Of a DNA stretch of 64,000 nt, positions 42,296-51,843 are shown one piece after another. The notes under the pieces are model-generated. The model did not search any database. It was not told the DNA's origin and saw only the letters and a program-made list of their open reading frames with translations. The stretch comes from Rhizobium altiplani (lineage in GTDB: Bacteria > Pseudomonadota > Alphaproteobacteria > Rhizobiales > Rhizobiaceae). The first letter of the stretch is position 1. Each line of letters opens with the position of its first letter. Where the stretch lies: the NCBI RefSeq assembly GCF_001542405.1, contig NZ_LNCD01000082.1, positions 124,001 through 188,000 of the forward strand. The letters run 5' to 3'. A program made the translations under genes and the position numbers.

Positions 42296-43486
42296 GTGAT
42301 CCCACTGATTGGAATGCGAGAGAATCGCATTCGGGCATGGGGCACACGGGTGATCGTAGAAGCATTTCTTCGTTGGGCGGAAACCGCCAAGGCCGGAGAC
42401 AGGGCCCGTGCGGCCAGTGCCCTCGGCAGAGCCTATCTGCAGTCCGAAATGGCAGCAGAAGAACGCGCCGCGGCCGAGATGGCCATGACTTTCCTGCTCG
42501 ACGACCCATCCCCCAAGGTGAGGCTGGCGCTTGCCGAAGCAATCTCTTGGTCACCGGAGGCGCCGCGAGCGGTTATACTCTCGCTGGCTGCGGATCAGCC
42601 GGAGATCGCCTGCCATGCGGTCACATGCTCACCCTTGCTGTCGGACGCAGACCTGGTGGATCTCGCCGCCAGCGGCAGCGACATCACGCGAATGCTGATT
42701 GCCGCGCGCGGCACAATTTCACGGCCGGTTTCAGCTGCGCTCGCCGAAATCGGTGAAGAAGAGGCCGTCCTCTGCCTTCTCGAGAACGGCGGGGCGGCCA
42801 TCGCGCCTTACTCTCTTAAAAGAATTGCCGAGCGGCTCGGCCATCACTGCGAAATCCGCAATCTGCTGCTGGAGCGCGGGGATCTTGCGGCGGACGCGCG
42901 TCAGTTGTTGTCGCAGCATGTCAGCGCCGCCCTCGTCGGTCTGCCATTGGCGCTAGCGACGATCGATCCCGGCCGACTGCACAGGATCAGCAGAGAGGCC
43001 AATGAAACTGCCATCGTGTCGATTGCTGGCGAGATTCCGCCGCGCGAGATTTCAGACCTTGTCGAGCATTTACGGGTTAGTGGCCACCTAACGCCGTCGT
43101 GCCTGATCCACGCTCTTTGCTGCGGAAAGGTCGAGTTCTTCGCAGGCGCCATCGTCAACCTGACTGGCTGCGAAGAGCGACGCGTTCGCTCCATCCTCGC
43201 AACCGGTCGCATGCACGCGGTGCGCGCCCTCTATGAGACGGCCGGCCTTTCCCGCGAGATCAGCACGATCTTCGTCGAAGCGACGCTGTTGTGGCGGGAC
43301 GCATCGAAAGATCTGTCAGCGACGATGCTCGGCGACATCTGCGGCAAGCTGCTTGAGAAGTTCCGCCGGCATGCAACGCATGGGGCCGTGCAGGAACTCC
43401 TGGAGATGATCGAAAGGCTGCACATCGCTGAACAGCGGCAGCATGCACGCGCTTACGCTCAATTGACGTCGCTCGCCGCAGCCTAG
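42296..43486 (+). CDS. DUF2336 protein
   Basis: The 396-residue protein is built of alpha-helical HEAT-like repeats, with pieces such as LLDDPSPKVRLALAEAISWS, LVDLAASGSDITRMLIAARG and PPREISDLVEHLRVSGHLTP. DUF2336 is a family common in Rhizobiales and Caulobacter relatives and is uncharacterised. The start is GTG at 42296; an ATG at 42314 is possible. It ends four bases into the convergent gene. Confidence 0.85.
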   Translation: MIPLIGMRENRIRAWGTRVIVEAFLRWAETAKAGDRARAASALGRAYLQSEMAAEERAAAEMAMTFLLDDPSPKVRLALAEAISWSPEAPRAVILSLAADQPEIACHAVTCSPLLSDADLVDLAASGSDITRMLIAARGTISRPVSAALAEIGEEEAVLCLLENGGAAIAPYSLKRIAERLGHHCEIRNLLLERGDLAADARQLLSQHVSAALVGLPLALATIDPGRLHRISREANETAIVSIAGEIPPREISDLVEHLRVSGHLTPSCLIHALCCGKVEFFAGAIVNLTGCEERRVRSILATGRMHAVRALYETAGLSREISTIFVEATLLWRDASKDLSATMLGDICGKLLEKFRRHATHGAVQELLEMIERLHIAEQRQHARAYAQLTSLAAA

Positions 43487-43890
43487 CGGTGCAGCCGCTT
43501 CGCGACCCAGGAATAGCTGCCCGAGACGAAGTGGACGGGTGAAGCCAGCGCTGTTTTCATTTCGCTACCGGACGGCAGGTACGCGCGCACCTCACTCGCC
43601 ACCCGGTCAGCGAGGGCCGACAACCGACCCTGCGTTCCGGCTGGAACGGGCGGCGTCGGCGCGTTTTCCACGACCGCCTTCGGCGCTTCCGGGGAAGCAG
43701 GCTTCGGTGGCTCACAGACAGCAATTACCGTTGGGTAGCTGACATTCGTATAGCGCTTCAGCTGCCTTTCCGAATCGGCGTCGCACATGGCGACGGTCTG
43801 CCATTTCTGCTCAACCGTGGCGAGATAGTTGCATTGTGTGACCGAGTCGTTGCAGCCTAGGATCGTCATTGCAACCAGCACCGCTTGCAT
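43483..43890 (-). CDS. Small conserved hypothetical exported protein
   Basis: The 135-residue protein starts MQAVLVAMTILGCNDSVTQC, a short hydrophobic start followed by several cysteines. The core VEQKWQTVAMCDADSERQL and YTNVSYPTVIAVCEPP looks like a small disulfide-linked domain. A Pro-rich linker and amphipathic helix follow. Whether the first part is a lipoprotein signal or part of the fold is unclear. It is found in rhizobia without a known role. Confidence 0.65.
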   Translation of the reverse strand: MQAVLVAMTILGCNDSVTQCNYLATVEQKWQTVAMCDADSERQLKRYTNVSYPTVIAVCEPPKPASPEAPKAVVENAPTPPVPAGTQGRLSALADRVASEVRAYLPSGSEMKTALASPVHFVSGSYSWVAKRLHR

Positions 43891-43999
43891 AATATCGCCT
43901 TTTGAATATTGAACCTTCGCCTCTTAGATGCTGAAATTCCAACAGAATGAAGGCGCCCCAACATTTTTTACGCGGGCGCCGCAAGATAGGAAAAGTCCC

Positions 44000-44458
44000 G
44001 TGTCCGTTACGATTGCTTTGGAAACACCGCGCCAAGACGGCGTGCTCCGCTTGCTCGACATGTCCGACGCATATGCCCAGTCTCTGTATCCGCCAGAGAG
44101 CAATCACCTCGTCGATGTATCGACCTTGGAGAAGCCGACCGTCAGCTTCTTCGTCGCCCGCAACGAGGGTGCGATCGTTGGCTGCTGTGCACTGGTCGAG
44201 GCTGGCGACGGAACAGCGGAGATCAAGCGGATGTTCGTCGACCCGGACGCTCGCGGCTTGAAAGTGGCAAGCAAGCTGATAGACGCACTCGAAACGACGG
44301 CCGCTGAAAAGAAGCTCCAAGCCGTCCGTCTTGAAACCGGCATTTACCAGCCAGAAGCGATCGCTCTCTACCGCAAGTACGGCTATGGCGAAATCGAAGC
44401 GTTTGGCAGCTACCTGCCAGACCCACTTAGCCTGTTCATGGAAAAGCGGCTGCCCTGA
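44000..44458 (+). CDS. GNAT-family N-acetyltransferase
   Basis: The 152-residue protein has the GNAT acetyl-CoA region RMFVDPDARGLKVASKLIDA and the C-terminal IALYRKYGYGEIEAFGSYLP. It moves an acetyl group to an unknown amine. The GTG at 44000 has AGGAAAAG upstream; the frame from 43928 adds an unlikely leader. Its stop abuts the stop of the convergent AI-2E transporter. Confidence 0.88.
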   Translation: MSVTIALETPRQDGVLRLLDMSDAYAQSLYPPESNHLVDVSTLEKPTVSFFVARNEGAIVGCCALVEAGDGTAEIKRMFVDPDARGLKVASKLIDALETTAAEKKLQAVRLETGIYQPEAIALYRKYGYGEIEAFGSYLPDPLSLFMEKRLP

Positions 44459-45637
44459 TCATTCGGCCGCGCGAGACGCCGGCGGGGCCTGCTCGTCGGT
44501 CATGACGTTCGGGCCGGTTTCGGCACTCCGGACCTCGTGCATCCATTCGCGCCAGATCGCCACAATGAGGGCCATCAGCACCGGCCCGATGAAGAGGCCG
44601 AGAAAGCCCATGGTTTTCACGCCGCCGACAAGGCCGAAGAAGGTCGGCAGGAATGGAAGCTTGATGGGACCGCCAACAAGCTTCGGACGAAGTGTCTTGT
44701 CGACAATGAACAGCTCGACCGTTCCCCAAACGAAAAGGCCGATGCCTGCGATATGTGAGCCACTGGCGAGCAGGTAGACAGACACCAGGGTAAAGGACAG
44801 CGGGGCACCACCGGGTATCAGGGCCATGATACCGGTCAGGACGCCGAGCGTGACGGGCGAGGGGACACCGGCGATCCAATAAGCGACGCCGAGCACGATG
44901 CCTTCGCCGATCGCGATCAGTGTCATGCCCATGACAGTCGAGCTGATGGTTGCCGGAACGACGCGGGAAATTCGCTCCCAGCGGTTCGGAAGAATGCGTT
45001 CGCCGAGCATATCGATCTGCTGCGAGAAGGAGGAACCATCGCGGTAGACGAAGAACAGCGCGATCAACATGAAGAGCAGCGTGAGGAGCAGGTGGAAGGC
45101 GCCACCGCCAGCTGCCAGAATCGCCCGATAGATGTTGCCGATATGGGCGCCGCTCACAGCCTGGATTAGCTCACCCATGGCACCGGGGCTGCCGATATAT
45201 CTGGTCCACAGTTCATCGAGATACGGACCGGCAAAAGGCAGGGCGATGATCCACTGCGGGGTTGGCGCACCGGACCTGTTTGCGTGCACGGCCCAGGCCA
45301 CCCATTCGCGCACCTCACCTGTCGTATAGGTGACGGCGAAAAAGATCGGCAACACGAGAAACGTCACGATCATCAGAATCGCGATGGTGGCGGCGACCGT
45401 TGTGTTTCCACCGACACGGCTGAGAAGCCGGCGATACAGCGGCCAGCTTGCAAAACCGATGACAAGGGCGGCGAGAACCGGGACGGCAAAGCCGTAGAAG
45501 AAGTAGACGCCAGCAGCGACAACAAGCACGAGCAGCCAGCGCGCCGCGGAGATCGAGGGAATTAACGGCGTGCGGGCTGGGCCTGAGGGGCCGAGCCATC
45601 GCGGCTCTCGCTGGATGTTGTTGTTCGGAAGGCTCAC
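44459..45637 (-). CDS. AI-2E/PerM-family transporter
   Basis: The 392-residue inner-membrane protein has seven to eight helices and the family motif GVLTGIMALIPGGAPLSFTL, followed by FVWGTVELFIVDKTLRPKLV and FFGLVGGVKTMGFLGLFIGP. Members export small molecules or act as Na+(Li+)/H+ antiporters. The GTG at 45637 (SLPNNNIQ) has GGAAAAG upstream. Substrate unknown. Confidence 0.9.
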   Translation of the reverse strand: MSLPNNNIQREPRWLGPSGPARTPLIPSISAARWLLVLVVAAGVYFFYGFAVPVLAALVIGFASWPLYRRLLSRVGGNTTVAATIAILMIVTFLVLPIFFAVTYTTGEVREWVAWAVHANRSGAPTPQWIIALPFAGPYLDELWTRYIGSPGAMGELIQAVSGAHIGNIYRAILAAGGGAFHLLLTLLFMLIALFFVYRDGSSFSQQIDMLGERILPNRWERISRVVPATISSTVMGMTLIAIGEGIVLGVAYWIAGVPSPVTLGVLTGIMALIPGGAPLSFTLVSVYLLASGSHIAGIGLFVWGTVELFIVDKTLRPKLVGGPIKLPFLPTFFGLVGGVKTMGFLGLFIGPVLMALIVAIWREWMHEVRSAETGPNVMTDEQAPPASRAAE

Positions 45638-45841
45638 GTCGTTCTTTTCCCCTGTTTTGGCTATGGATATGGGCCATGCGCCCCTCGGGCGCAAGCACAA
45701 TGACCGATTCTGTCATCGACTGGCGCCCGTGAGACCACCGGCGATCCATACTACGCTCCCTAACGCTATTCTTCGCAATCAATATGACAGAAATCATGCC
45801 ACAGCGTTGCCAAAATACACTTGCGCGTTTACTTTGGATCC

Positions 45842-46459
45842 ATGGATACAAACCTGATTGCAACGGCGCTGCGGCGCGAAATAGAAGGCGGGAGCCTGCC
45901 GCCAGGGACCGTCCTGAAACAAGAGCTCCTGGCAGAGCGGTTTGGCGTGAGCCGCCAGCCGGTACGCCAGGCGCTAGATCGGTTGCTGGCGTCAGGCCTG
46001 CTCGACCGGCGGCCTGACCGAAGCCTGGCCGTCGCCGGTTTGACGGAAGAGCAAGCACGTGAACTCGCCGAGATCCGCGCAGCCTTGGAGAGCATGGCGC
46101 TGCGCGCTGCGCTGCCGCTGCTCGGCGACAGTGACCTGCGCAAGGCGCGCCGTCTCAATGAAGATCTGATCGAAGAGGATGATCCGGCCGCGCTGGAGGA
46201 GCTGGATGTCGCCTTTCATCGAACGCTCTACGGGCGATGTGGCAATCGCCGCCTTCTGTCCATGATCGACGAACTGCGGCGTGAATCGCGTCGTGCCTAT
46301 CTGAGGCAGCCAAAGGGCTCCAACGAGCGTGTGATCCTCCACGCCGAGCATCGCGCCATCATAGACGCGTGCGCGCGTCGCGACGAGGCTGAGGCACTGA
46401 AGGCCCTGTCGGGCCACCTGCAGATGACAACAGCGCGCCTGGCGCGCAAGGGAGAATGA
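45842..46459 (+). CDS. GntR-family (FadR subfamily) transcriptional regulator
   Basis: The 205-residue protein has the GntR winged helix (LLAERFGVSRQPVRQALDRL, residues ~32-52) and the all-helical FCD effector domain with metal-ligand candidates in VAFHRTLYG and HAEHRAIIDACARRD plus SGHLQMTTAR. It usually responds to an organic acid. It lies three bases before the OsmC-like gene and likely controls it or itself. Confidence 0.9.
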   Translation: MDTNLIATALRREIEGGSLPPGTVLKQELLAERFGVSRQPVRQALDRLLASGLLDRRPDRSLAVAGLTEEQARELAEIRAALESMALRAALPLLGDSDLRKARRLNEDLIEEDDPAALEELDVAFHRTLYGRCGNRRLLSMIDELRRESRRAYLRQPKGSNERVILHAEHRAIIDACARRDEAEALKALSGHLQMTTARLARKGE

Positions 46460-46462
46460 GAG

Positions 46463-46918
46463 ATGACGACTTTTTCCGCGGAGGTCGCATGGGAGCGGGG
46501 CGCGGCAAGTTTTATCGACGGACGCTATAGCCGCGGGCACAGATGGAGCTTTGATGGCGGCGCCACCGTCGCTGCCTCCGCTTCGCCGCACAATGTGCCG
46601 TTGCCGTATGCGCTTGCCGAGAATGTTGATCCGGAAGAGGCATACGTTGCAGCACTGTCGAGCTGCCACATGCTCTTCTATCTCTGGCTGGCCTCAAAGA
46701 AGCGCATCCTGGTCGATAGCTATATCGATGCGGCAACCGGCCTTATGGAAACTGTGCAGGGCAGGACAATGGTGAGCCGCGTGGAGCTTCGACCGCAGGT
46801 TACCTATGCCGGCGACAGGCCGAACCGAGAGATCGAACAGAAACTCCACCACGAAGCGCACGAGTTGTGCTTTCTTGCCAACTCCGTGAAGACGGAAATT
46901 ACGGTGCGCCTCGACTAG
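46463..46918 (+). CDS. OsmC-family peroxidase-like protein
   Basis: The 151-residue protein contains the family's two cysteines: ALSSCHMLFYLWLA and HHEAHELCFLANSVKTEI, as in organic hydroperoxide reductases. The fold also has ENVDPEEAYVAAL. It reduces lipid or organic peroxides with dithiols. It lies three bases behind the GntR gene and forms a two-gene unit. Confidence 0.9.
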   Translation: MTTFSAEVAWERGAASFIDGRYSRGHRWSFDGGATVAASASPHNVPLPYALAENVDPEEAYVAALSSCHMLFYLWLASKKRILVDSYIDAATGLMETVQGRTMVSRVELRPQVTYAGDRPNREIEQKLHHEAHELCFLANSVKTEITVRLD

Positions 46919-46923
46919 CCGGT

Positions 46924-48996
46924 TCAGATATCGAGGTTTTCCGCAAAGGCGGCGCGATCCTGAATGAACCGGAAGCGCGCTTCCGGCTTCGTTCCCATCA
47001 GGTCGTCGACCGCCGTGCGCGTACCCTCGAAATCCACCTCGTCGATAATCACGCGCAACAGCGTGCGCTTGCCTGGGTCCATGGTGGTTTCTTTGAGCTG
47101 CGCCGGCAGCATTTCGCCGAGGCCTTTGAAGCGGCTGATTTCGACTTTCGCCTTGCCCTTGAACTCGGTCTCCATCAGCTCGGCGCGGTGCGCATCGTCG
47201 CGGGCGTAAGCGGACTTCGCGCCCTGGGTGATCTTGTAGAGCGGCGGCACGGCCAGGAAGAGGTGACCGCCACGGACCAGCTCCGGCATTTCCTGATAGA
47301 AGAACGTGATCAGCAGCGAGGCAATGTGGGCACCGTCGACGTCGGCATCGGTCATGACGATGATGCGTTCGTAGCGAAGGTCTTCCTCACGATACTTCGA
47401 GCGCGTACCGCAACCGAGCGCCTGAACGAGATCAGCGAGCTGCTGGTTGGCGCCAAGCTTTTCGCGACCGGCACTGGCGACGTTGAGGATTTTGCCGCGC
47501 AGGGGGAGGATCGCCTGGTTGGCACGATTGCGAGCCTGCTTGGCCGAGCCGCCTGCCGAGTCACCTTCGACGATGAAGAGTTCGGCACCCTGGGCGGTGT
47601 TCTGTGCGCAATCGGCTAGCTTGCCGGGCAGGCGCAGCTTGCGCACGGCGGTCTTGCGGTTGACTTCCTTTTCCTTGCGACGGCGCAGGCGTTCTTCCGC
47701 ACGCTCTATAACCCAGTCGAGCAGCTTGGCTGCCTCGTTCGGATTGTCGGCAAGGTAGTGGTCAAAGGGGTCGCGGAGTGCGTTTTCAACGATCCGCTGG
47801 GCTTCGACCGTGGCGAGCTTGTCCTTCGTCTGGCCGACGAATTCCGGCTCGCGAATGAAGACCGAGAGCATGCCGACGGCGGAGATCATCACGTCATCGG
47901 TGGTGATCTGGGCAGCGCGCTTGTTCTGCGTCAGTTCGGCGTAATTCTTCAGGCCCTTGGTCAGCGCGATGCGCAGGCCCGCCTCGTGCGTGCCGCCTTC
48001 GGGCGTCGGGATCGTGTTGCAGTAGGAGTGGACCTGGGGATCGCCGCCGTACCAGGTGATCGCCCACTCCAGGGAGCCATGACCACTGGTCTTCTCGGTT
48101 TTCCCTGCGAATATCTCGCGGGTAACGGTGAATTCCTTGCCCATCGTCGCCTGCAGGTAATCCTTCAGGCCGCCGGGGAAGTGGAAGACCGCCTTGTCAG
48201 GTATCTCCGAGCCTTGCGGCAGAACGCCTTCCTCGCAACTCCAGCGGATTTCGACGCCGCCAAAGAGGTAAGCCTTGGAGCGTGCCATACGGAACACACG
48301 CCCGGCATCGAACTTCGCGTGCTCGCCAAAGATCTGCGGATCGGGGTGAAAGCGGACTCGCGTGCCACGACGATTGTGGACGTCGCCGAGTTCTTCCAGT
48401 TCGCCCTGGGGCAAACCGCGGGAAAAGCGCTGACGATATAGCTTCCGATTGCGCGCAACCTCGACTTCCAGCACGTCGGAAAGCGCGTTGACGACGGAAA
48501 CGCCGACGCCGTGCAGACCACCTGACGTCTCATATGCCTTGCCGTCAAACTTGCCGCCCGCGTGCAGCTTCGTCATAATCACTTCAAGGGTCGACTTCCC
48601 GGGAACTTGCGGGTGATTCTCGACGGGGATACCACGGCCATTGTCGCTGACCGTCAAGTAGCCCTGCAGGTCAAGGTGAACCTCAATGAAGTTCGCGTGG
48701 CCGGCGACAGCTTCGTCCATCGAATTGTCGATGACTTCGGCGAAGAGATGGTGAAGAGCCTTTTCGTCGGTGCCGCCGATATACATGCCCGGCCGCATGC
48801 GGACGGGTTCAAGACCCTCGAGAACGCGGATCGAGGACGCGCCGTAGTCTTCCGACGTCGAGTTCACGGGCGCCGGACGCAGGGCGGGGGCAGCAGCCTT
48901 AGCGGGTGCGGCCTTTTGTGGCTCGGCAGACTTTGGAGCTTCCTCCTGCTTCGGTGTCAGGGGCAGTCCGGAAAAGAGGTCGTTGCTATCGTCCAT
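46924..48996 (-). CDS. parE: DNA topoisomerase IV subunit B
   Basis: The 690-residue protein is the ATPase subunit that with ParC unlinks replicated chromosomes. It shows the GHKL ATPase motifs (EVIDNSMDEAVAGHA, SDNGRGIPVENHPQ, GLHGVGVSVVNALSD) and the TOPRIM part (FIVEGDSAGGSAKQARNR, MTDADVDGAHIASLL). The start at 48996 (MDDSNDLFSG) is preferred to 49074, though neither has a strong ribosome site. A variable Ala/Pro-rich leader precedes the ATPase. Confidence 0.97.
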   Translation of the reverse strand: MDDSNDLFSGLPLTPKQEEAPKSAEPQKAAPAKAAAPALRPAPVNSTSEDYGASSIRVLEGLEPVRMRPGMYIGGTDEKALHHLFAEVIDNSMDEAVAGHANFIEVHLDLQGYLTVSDNGRGIPVENHPQVPGKSTLEVIMTKLHAGGKFDGKAYETSGGLHGVGVSVVNALSDVLEVEVARNRKLYRQRFSRGLPQGELEELGDVHNRRGTRVRFHPDPQIFGEHAKFDAGRVFRMARSKAYLFGGVEIRWSCEEGVLPQGSEIPDKAVFHFPGGLKDYLQATMGKEFTVTREIFAGKTEKTSGHGSLEWAITWYGGDPQVHSYCNTIPTPEGGTHEAGLRIALTKGLKNYAELTQNKRAAQITTDDVMISAVGMLSVFIREPEFVGQTKDKLATVEAQRIVENALRDPFDHYLADNPNEAAKLLDWVIERAEERLRRRKEKEVNRKTAVRKLRLPGKLADCAQNTAQGAELFIVEGDSAGGSAKQARNRANQAILPLRGKILNVASAGREKLGANQQLADLVQALGCGTRSKYREEDLRYERIIVMTDADVDGAHIASLLITFFYQEMPELVRGGHLFLAVPPLYKITQGAKSAYARDDAHRAELMETEFKGKAKVEISRFKGLGEMLPAQLKETTMDPGKRTLLRVIIDEVDFEGTRTAVDDLMGTKPEARFRFIQDRAAFAENLDI

Positions 48997-49205
48997 GGGG
49001 CCGTTCAGATCTTTATCCTGTCGGGCAGGGGCCTTACGCCAAGCCTGACCCAAAATCACCGCATTTGATGTCACGTTTGCGAATCAGGCAGATTCTGCCA
49101 GAAAGCGCCTCGTTACGCGACGCCGCCCGATCAGGCGGACTTCCTTAGGAAGTGGTTTGCGTTGGCGGGCGTGGAATGGCAAGCGGCCAGAAGGCTCAGG
49201 GAACC

Positions 49206-50096
49206 ATGCTCATGCGAATGTCCACAAGTCATTGCACCATTATTACCGCAATTGCGGCCTTTTTCCTGACGACGACGGCAAGCGGCCGAGCGGCCGAGAG
49301 CCTGCCGCCCTTTAAGGACGAGCTCTTCTCTACACAAAATGTGCTGCGGACGAGCGATAATGGCGCCCTTGACGTCATCGAATACGACGAGATGCGGGAC
49401 ATCAACGGCCGCGATCAGATACCCCAAAAGCGCGCCCAACAAAAATACGTGTCTCTCGGCGTCAAAAGGCAGCAGTCGGACGAGACCTTGCAGCTTGGTT
49501 CGCAAAGACTCGACGTCACCAGGGTGGGACAAAGCTCGGGAGCGGCATTTACGGTCATTTTCATTCACGGTCGTAACGGCGACCGGCGCCTCGGCGTGAA
49601 CGACTACAGTTTCGGGGGCAACTTCAATCGCCTGAAGAACCTGGTCGCCGGTAATGGCGGTGTCTATTATTCGCCGACGGTCAAGAGCTTCGACAGCGAT
49701 GGCGTCGCCGCGATCAAAGGGCTGATCCGCTACGCTTCCCAGCAGTCGCCCGGCAAGCCGGTCATTCTGGCATGTGCGTCGATGGGCAGCCAGGTCTGCT
49801 GGGGCTTGAGCCGTGACCCCGCCAGCGTGAAAGCCCTCAAGGGAATGGTGATCCTCAGCGGCGTTACCGATCCGGATTTCGGCAAGAGCCCGTTCTTCAA
49901 GGCCAAACTGCCGCTTTGGTTCGCGCATGGCAGCCGGGATCCGGTCTATGCAGCGACAGACCAGCAGGCACTCTTCGAAAACCTGATGAAGGGGGATTAC
50001 CCTGCACATTTCACGCTCTATCAGACGGGAAATCACGGAACACCGATCCGGATGATCGACTGGCGCCGCACGCTGAACTGGATGTTGGGTTCGTGA
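49206..50096 (+). CDS. Exported alpha/beta-hydrolase-like protein
   Basis: The 296-residue protein has a signal peptide (TIITAIAAFFLTTTASGRA). The hydrolase fold shows FIHGRNGDRRLG, a nucleophile elbow ILACASMGSQVCWGL, LWFAHGSRDPVYAA and GNHGTPIRM for Asp and His. The first glycine of the usual GxSxG is Cys (C-A-S-M-G). It would act in the periplasm on an unknown ester or peptide. The start has CAGGGAACC upstream. Confidence 0.8.
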   Translation: MLMRMSTSHCTIITAIAAFFLTTTASGRAAESLPPFKDELFSTQNVLRTSDNGALDVIEYDEMRDINGRDQIPQKRAQQKYVSLGVKRQQSDETLQLGSQRLDVTRVGQSSGAAFTVIFIHGRNGDRRLGVNDYSFGGNFNRLKNLVAGNGGVYYSPTVKSFDSDGVAAIKGLIRYASQQSPGKPVILACASMGSQVCWGLSRDPASVKALKGMVILSGVTDPDFGKSPFFKAKLPLWFAHGSRDPVYAATDQQALFENLMKGDYPAHFTLYQTGNHGTPIRMIDWRRTLNWMLGS

Positions 50097-50294
50097 CGAC
50101 AACCTAAGTCGCCTGACCGCCGGGCGAGCGTCATGGCGGCCGCCTGGTCTATCATTTTCAGCAACATGGGCTCCAAATTTTAAGCATTTGCGCGACAAAA
50201 GGCCGTTATTTCCCTTAGGGAAGGTGCCCAAACCTTTTCATTGATCCCCGCTTTTGCTAAGGCCCCACGATACGTGGAAGATGGGAAGGCTGGC

Positions 50295-51065
50295 ATGACA
50301 CCTGACGTGCGTCCGCTTGTGGCGGGAAACTGGAAAATGAACGGCACGCGTGCCTCCCTCGACCAAATCAAGGCAATTGCCGAAGGTGTTCAGGGGCCAC
50401 TTTCCGATAAGGTGGAGGCGCTGATCTGCCCTCCGGCAACGTTGCTTTATGTCGCCACTGCGCTCTGCACCGACAGCCCGCTGGCGATCGGCGCACAGGA
50501 CTGCCACCAGAAGCCCTCGGGCGCCCACACCGGCGATATTTCGGCCGAAATGATCGCAGACTGCTTCGGCACTTACGTGATCGTCGGACACTCGGAGCGT
50601 CGCACCGACCATGCCGAGACCGACCATCTTGTTCGCGCCAAGGCGGAGGCTGCGTTCGCGGCCGACCTGACGGCAATCGTGTGCATCGGCGAAACGGCGG
50701 ACGAACGCAAGGCAGGCCAGACCCTCGACATCATCAAGCGTCAGCTTTCCGCTTCGGTGCCGGATAGCGCGACGCCGGAGAATGCCGTCATTGCCTACGA
50801 GCCCGTCTGGGCGATCGGCACCGGCGTTACCCCAACCGTGGAAGACGTAGAGAAGGCGCACGCCTTCATGCGTTCCGAGCTCGTCGCCCGCTTCGGGGCG
50901 GCTGGCAAGAAGATCCGCATCCTCTATGGCGGCTCGGTCAAGCCAAGCAATGCAAGGGAGTTGATGGGCGTCGCGAATGTCGATGGCGCACTGATCGGCG
51001 GTGCAAGCTTGAAAGCGGCCGATTTCCTCGCCATCTACGGCGCATACGAAGCGCTGCTTGCTTAG
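50295..51065 (+). CDS. tpiA: Triosephosphate isomerase
   Basis: The 256-residue glycolytic enzyme interconverts dihydroxyacetone phosphate and glyceraldehyde 3-phosphate. Key parts are LVAGNWKMNG with the catalytic Lys, VIVGHSERR with the catalytic His, AYEPVWAIGTG with the catalytic Glu and loop 6, and LYGGSVKPSNA. GGGAAGG precedes the start at 50295. secG follows by 107 bp. Confidence 0.97.
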   Translation: MTPDVRPLVAGNWKMNGTRASLDQIKAIAEGVQGPLSDKVEALICPPATLLYVATALCTDSPLAIGAQDCHQKPSGAHTGDISAEMIADCFGTYVIVGHSERRTDHAETDHLVRAKAEAAFAADLTAIVCIGETADERKAGQTLDIIKRQLSASVPDSATPENAVIAYEPVWAIGTGVTPTVEDVEKAHAFMRSELVARFGAAGKKIRILYGGSVKPSNARELMGVANVDGALIGGASLKAADFLAIYGAYEALLA

Positions 51066-51172
51066 AGCCGTGTATATTCCGAGCCTAAGGGCTTGGAATA
51101 GCGGATCACCTCATGTAAAGAGCGCCAGAATTTTACTTTATGCCCGCCGCGCGCGTGGGCAGGACTGGACCC

Positions 51173-51703
51173 ATGCAGACCGTTTTGATTGTCATCCATC
51201 TCATGATCGTGCTGGCGCTTGTCGGCGTCGTGCTCATTCAGCGCTCGGAAGGCGGCGGCCTCGGCATCGGCGGCGGCTCGGGCTTCATGTCTGCCCGTGG
51301 CACGGCCAATGCGCTGACGCGCACGACCGCGATCCTGGCGACGCTGTTCTTCATCACGTCGCTCGGCCTCGGCATTCTCAACCGCTATGAAAGCCGTCCG
51401 ACGGATATTCTGAATCGTATTCCGGCGACGAGCGGTGAGGGCAAGGGTATTCTCGATTCGCTCGGCGGCCAGAACGGCAATGCCGCTCCGGCTGCACCGG
51501 CCGCGCAGAACAACAACGGCGTCCCGACCGGCGGTGAGACCGCTCCGGCTCCGGCAGCAACCGCGCCGGCGGCTCCGGCAGCAACTGCTCCGGCCGCACC
51601 GGCACCTGCCGAAACGGCTCCGTCTACTCAAACTGCTCCGGCAGCACCGCAGGCGACTACGCCTTCCGCTCCGGCGCCCGCCACCGTCCCAAGCGGACAG
51701 TAA
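51173..51703 (+). CDS. secG: Protein-export membrane protein SecG with long Ala/Pro tail
   Basis: The 176-residue protein has two helices (TVLIVIHLMIVLALVGVVLI and AILATLFFITSLGLGIL) joined by RSEGGGLGIGGGSGFMSARG, the standard SecG layout. It assists SecYE in protein export. The C-terminal ~90 residues are almost only Ala, Pro, Thr and Asn, longer than in E. coli but common in rhizobia. The start at 51173 is the family start. Confidence 0.93.
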   Translation: MQTVLIVIHLMIVLALVGVVLIQRSEGGGLGIGGGSGFMSARGTANALTRTTAILATLFFITSLGLGILNRYESRPTDILNRIPATSGEGKGILDSLGGQNGNAAPAAPAAQNNNGVPTGGETAPAPAATAPAAPAATAPAAPAPAETAPSTQTAPAAPQATTPSAPAPATVPSGQ

Positions 51704-51723
51704 GCGGCACACAGCATCAACCG

Positions 51724-51756
51724 CCGGCAGGCCCTCGGGTCTGCCGGTTTTCTTTT
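51724..51756 (+). terminator. Terminator of secG
   Basis: CCGGCAG and CTGCCGG pair over a ten-base loop and are followed by TTTTCTTTT. Confidence 0.75.
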
Positions 51757-51843
51757 GTTCAAATTCCGCGCTGGCACCAAAAGTTCTGGAAAAGAATTTT
51801 TGGGCTGGTGGAATCGTTTTTGAAAAGGTATCCGGTGACTCCC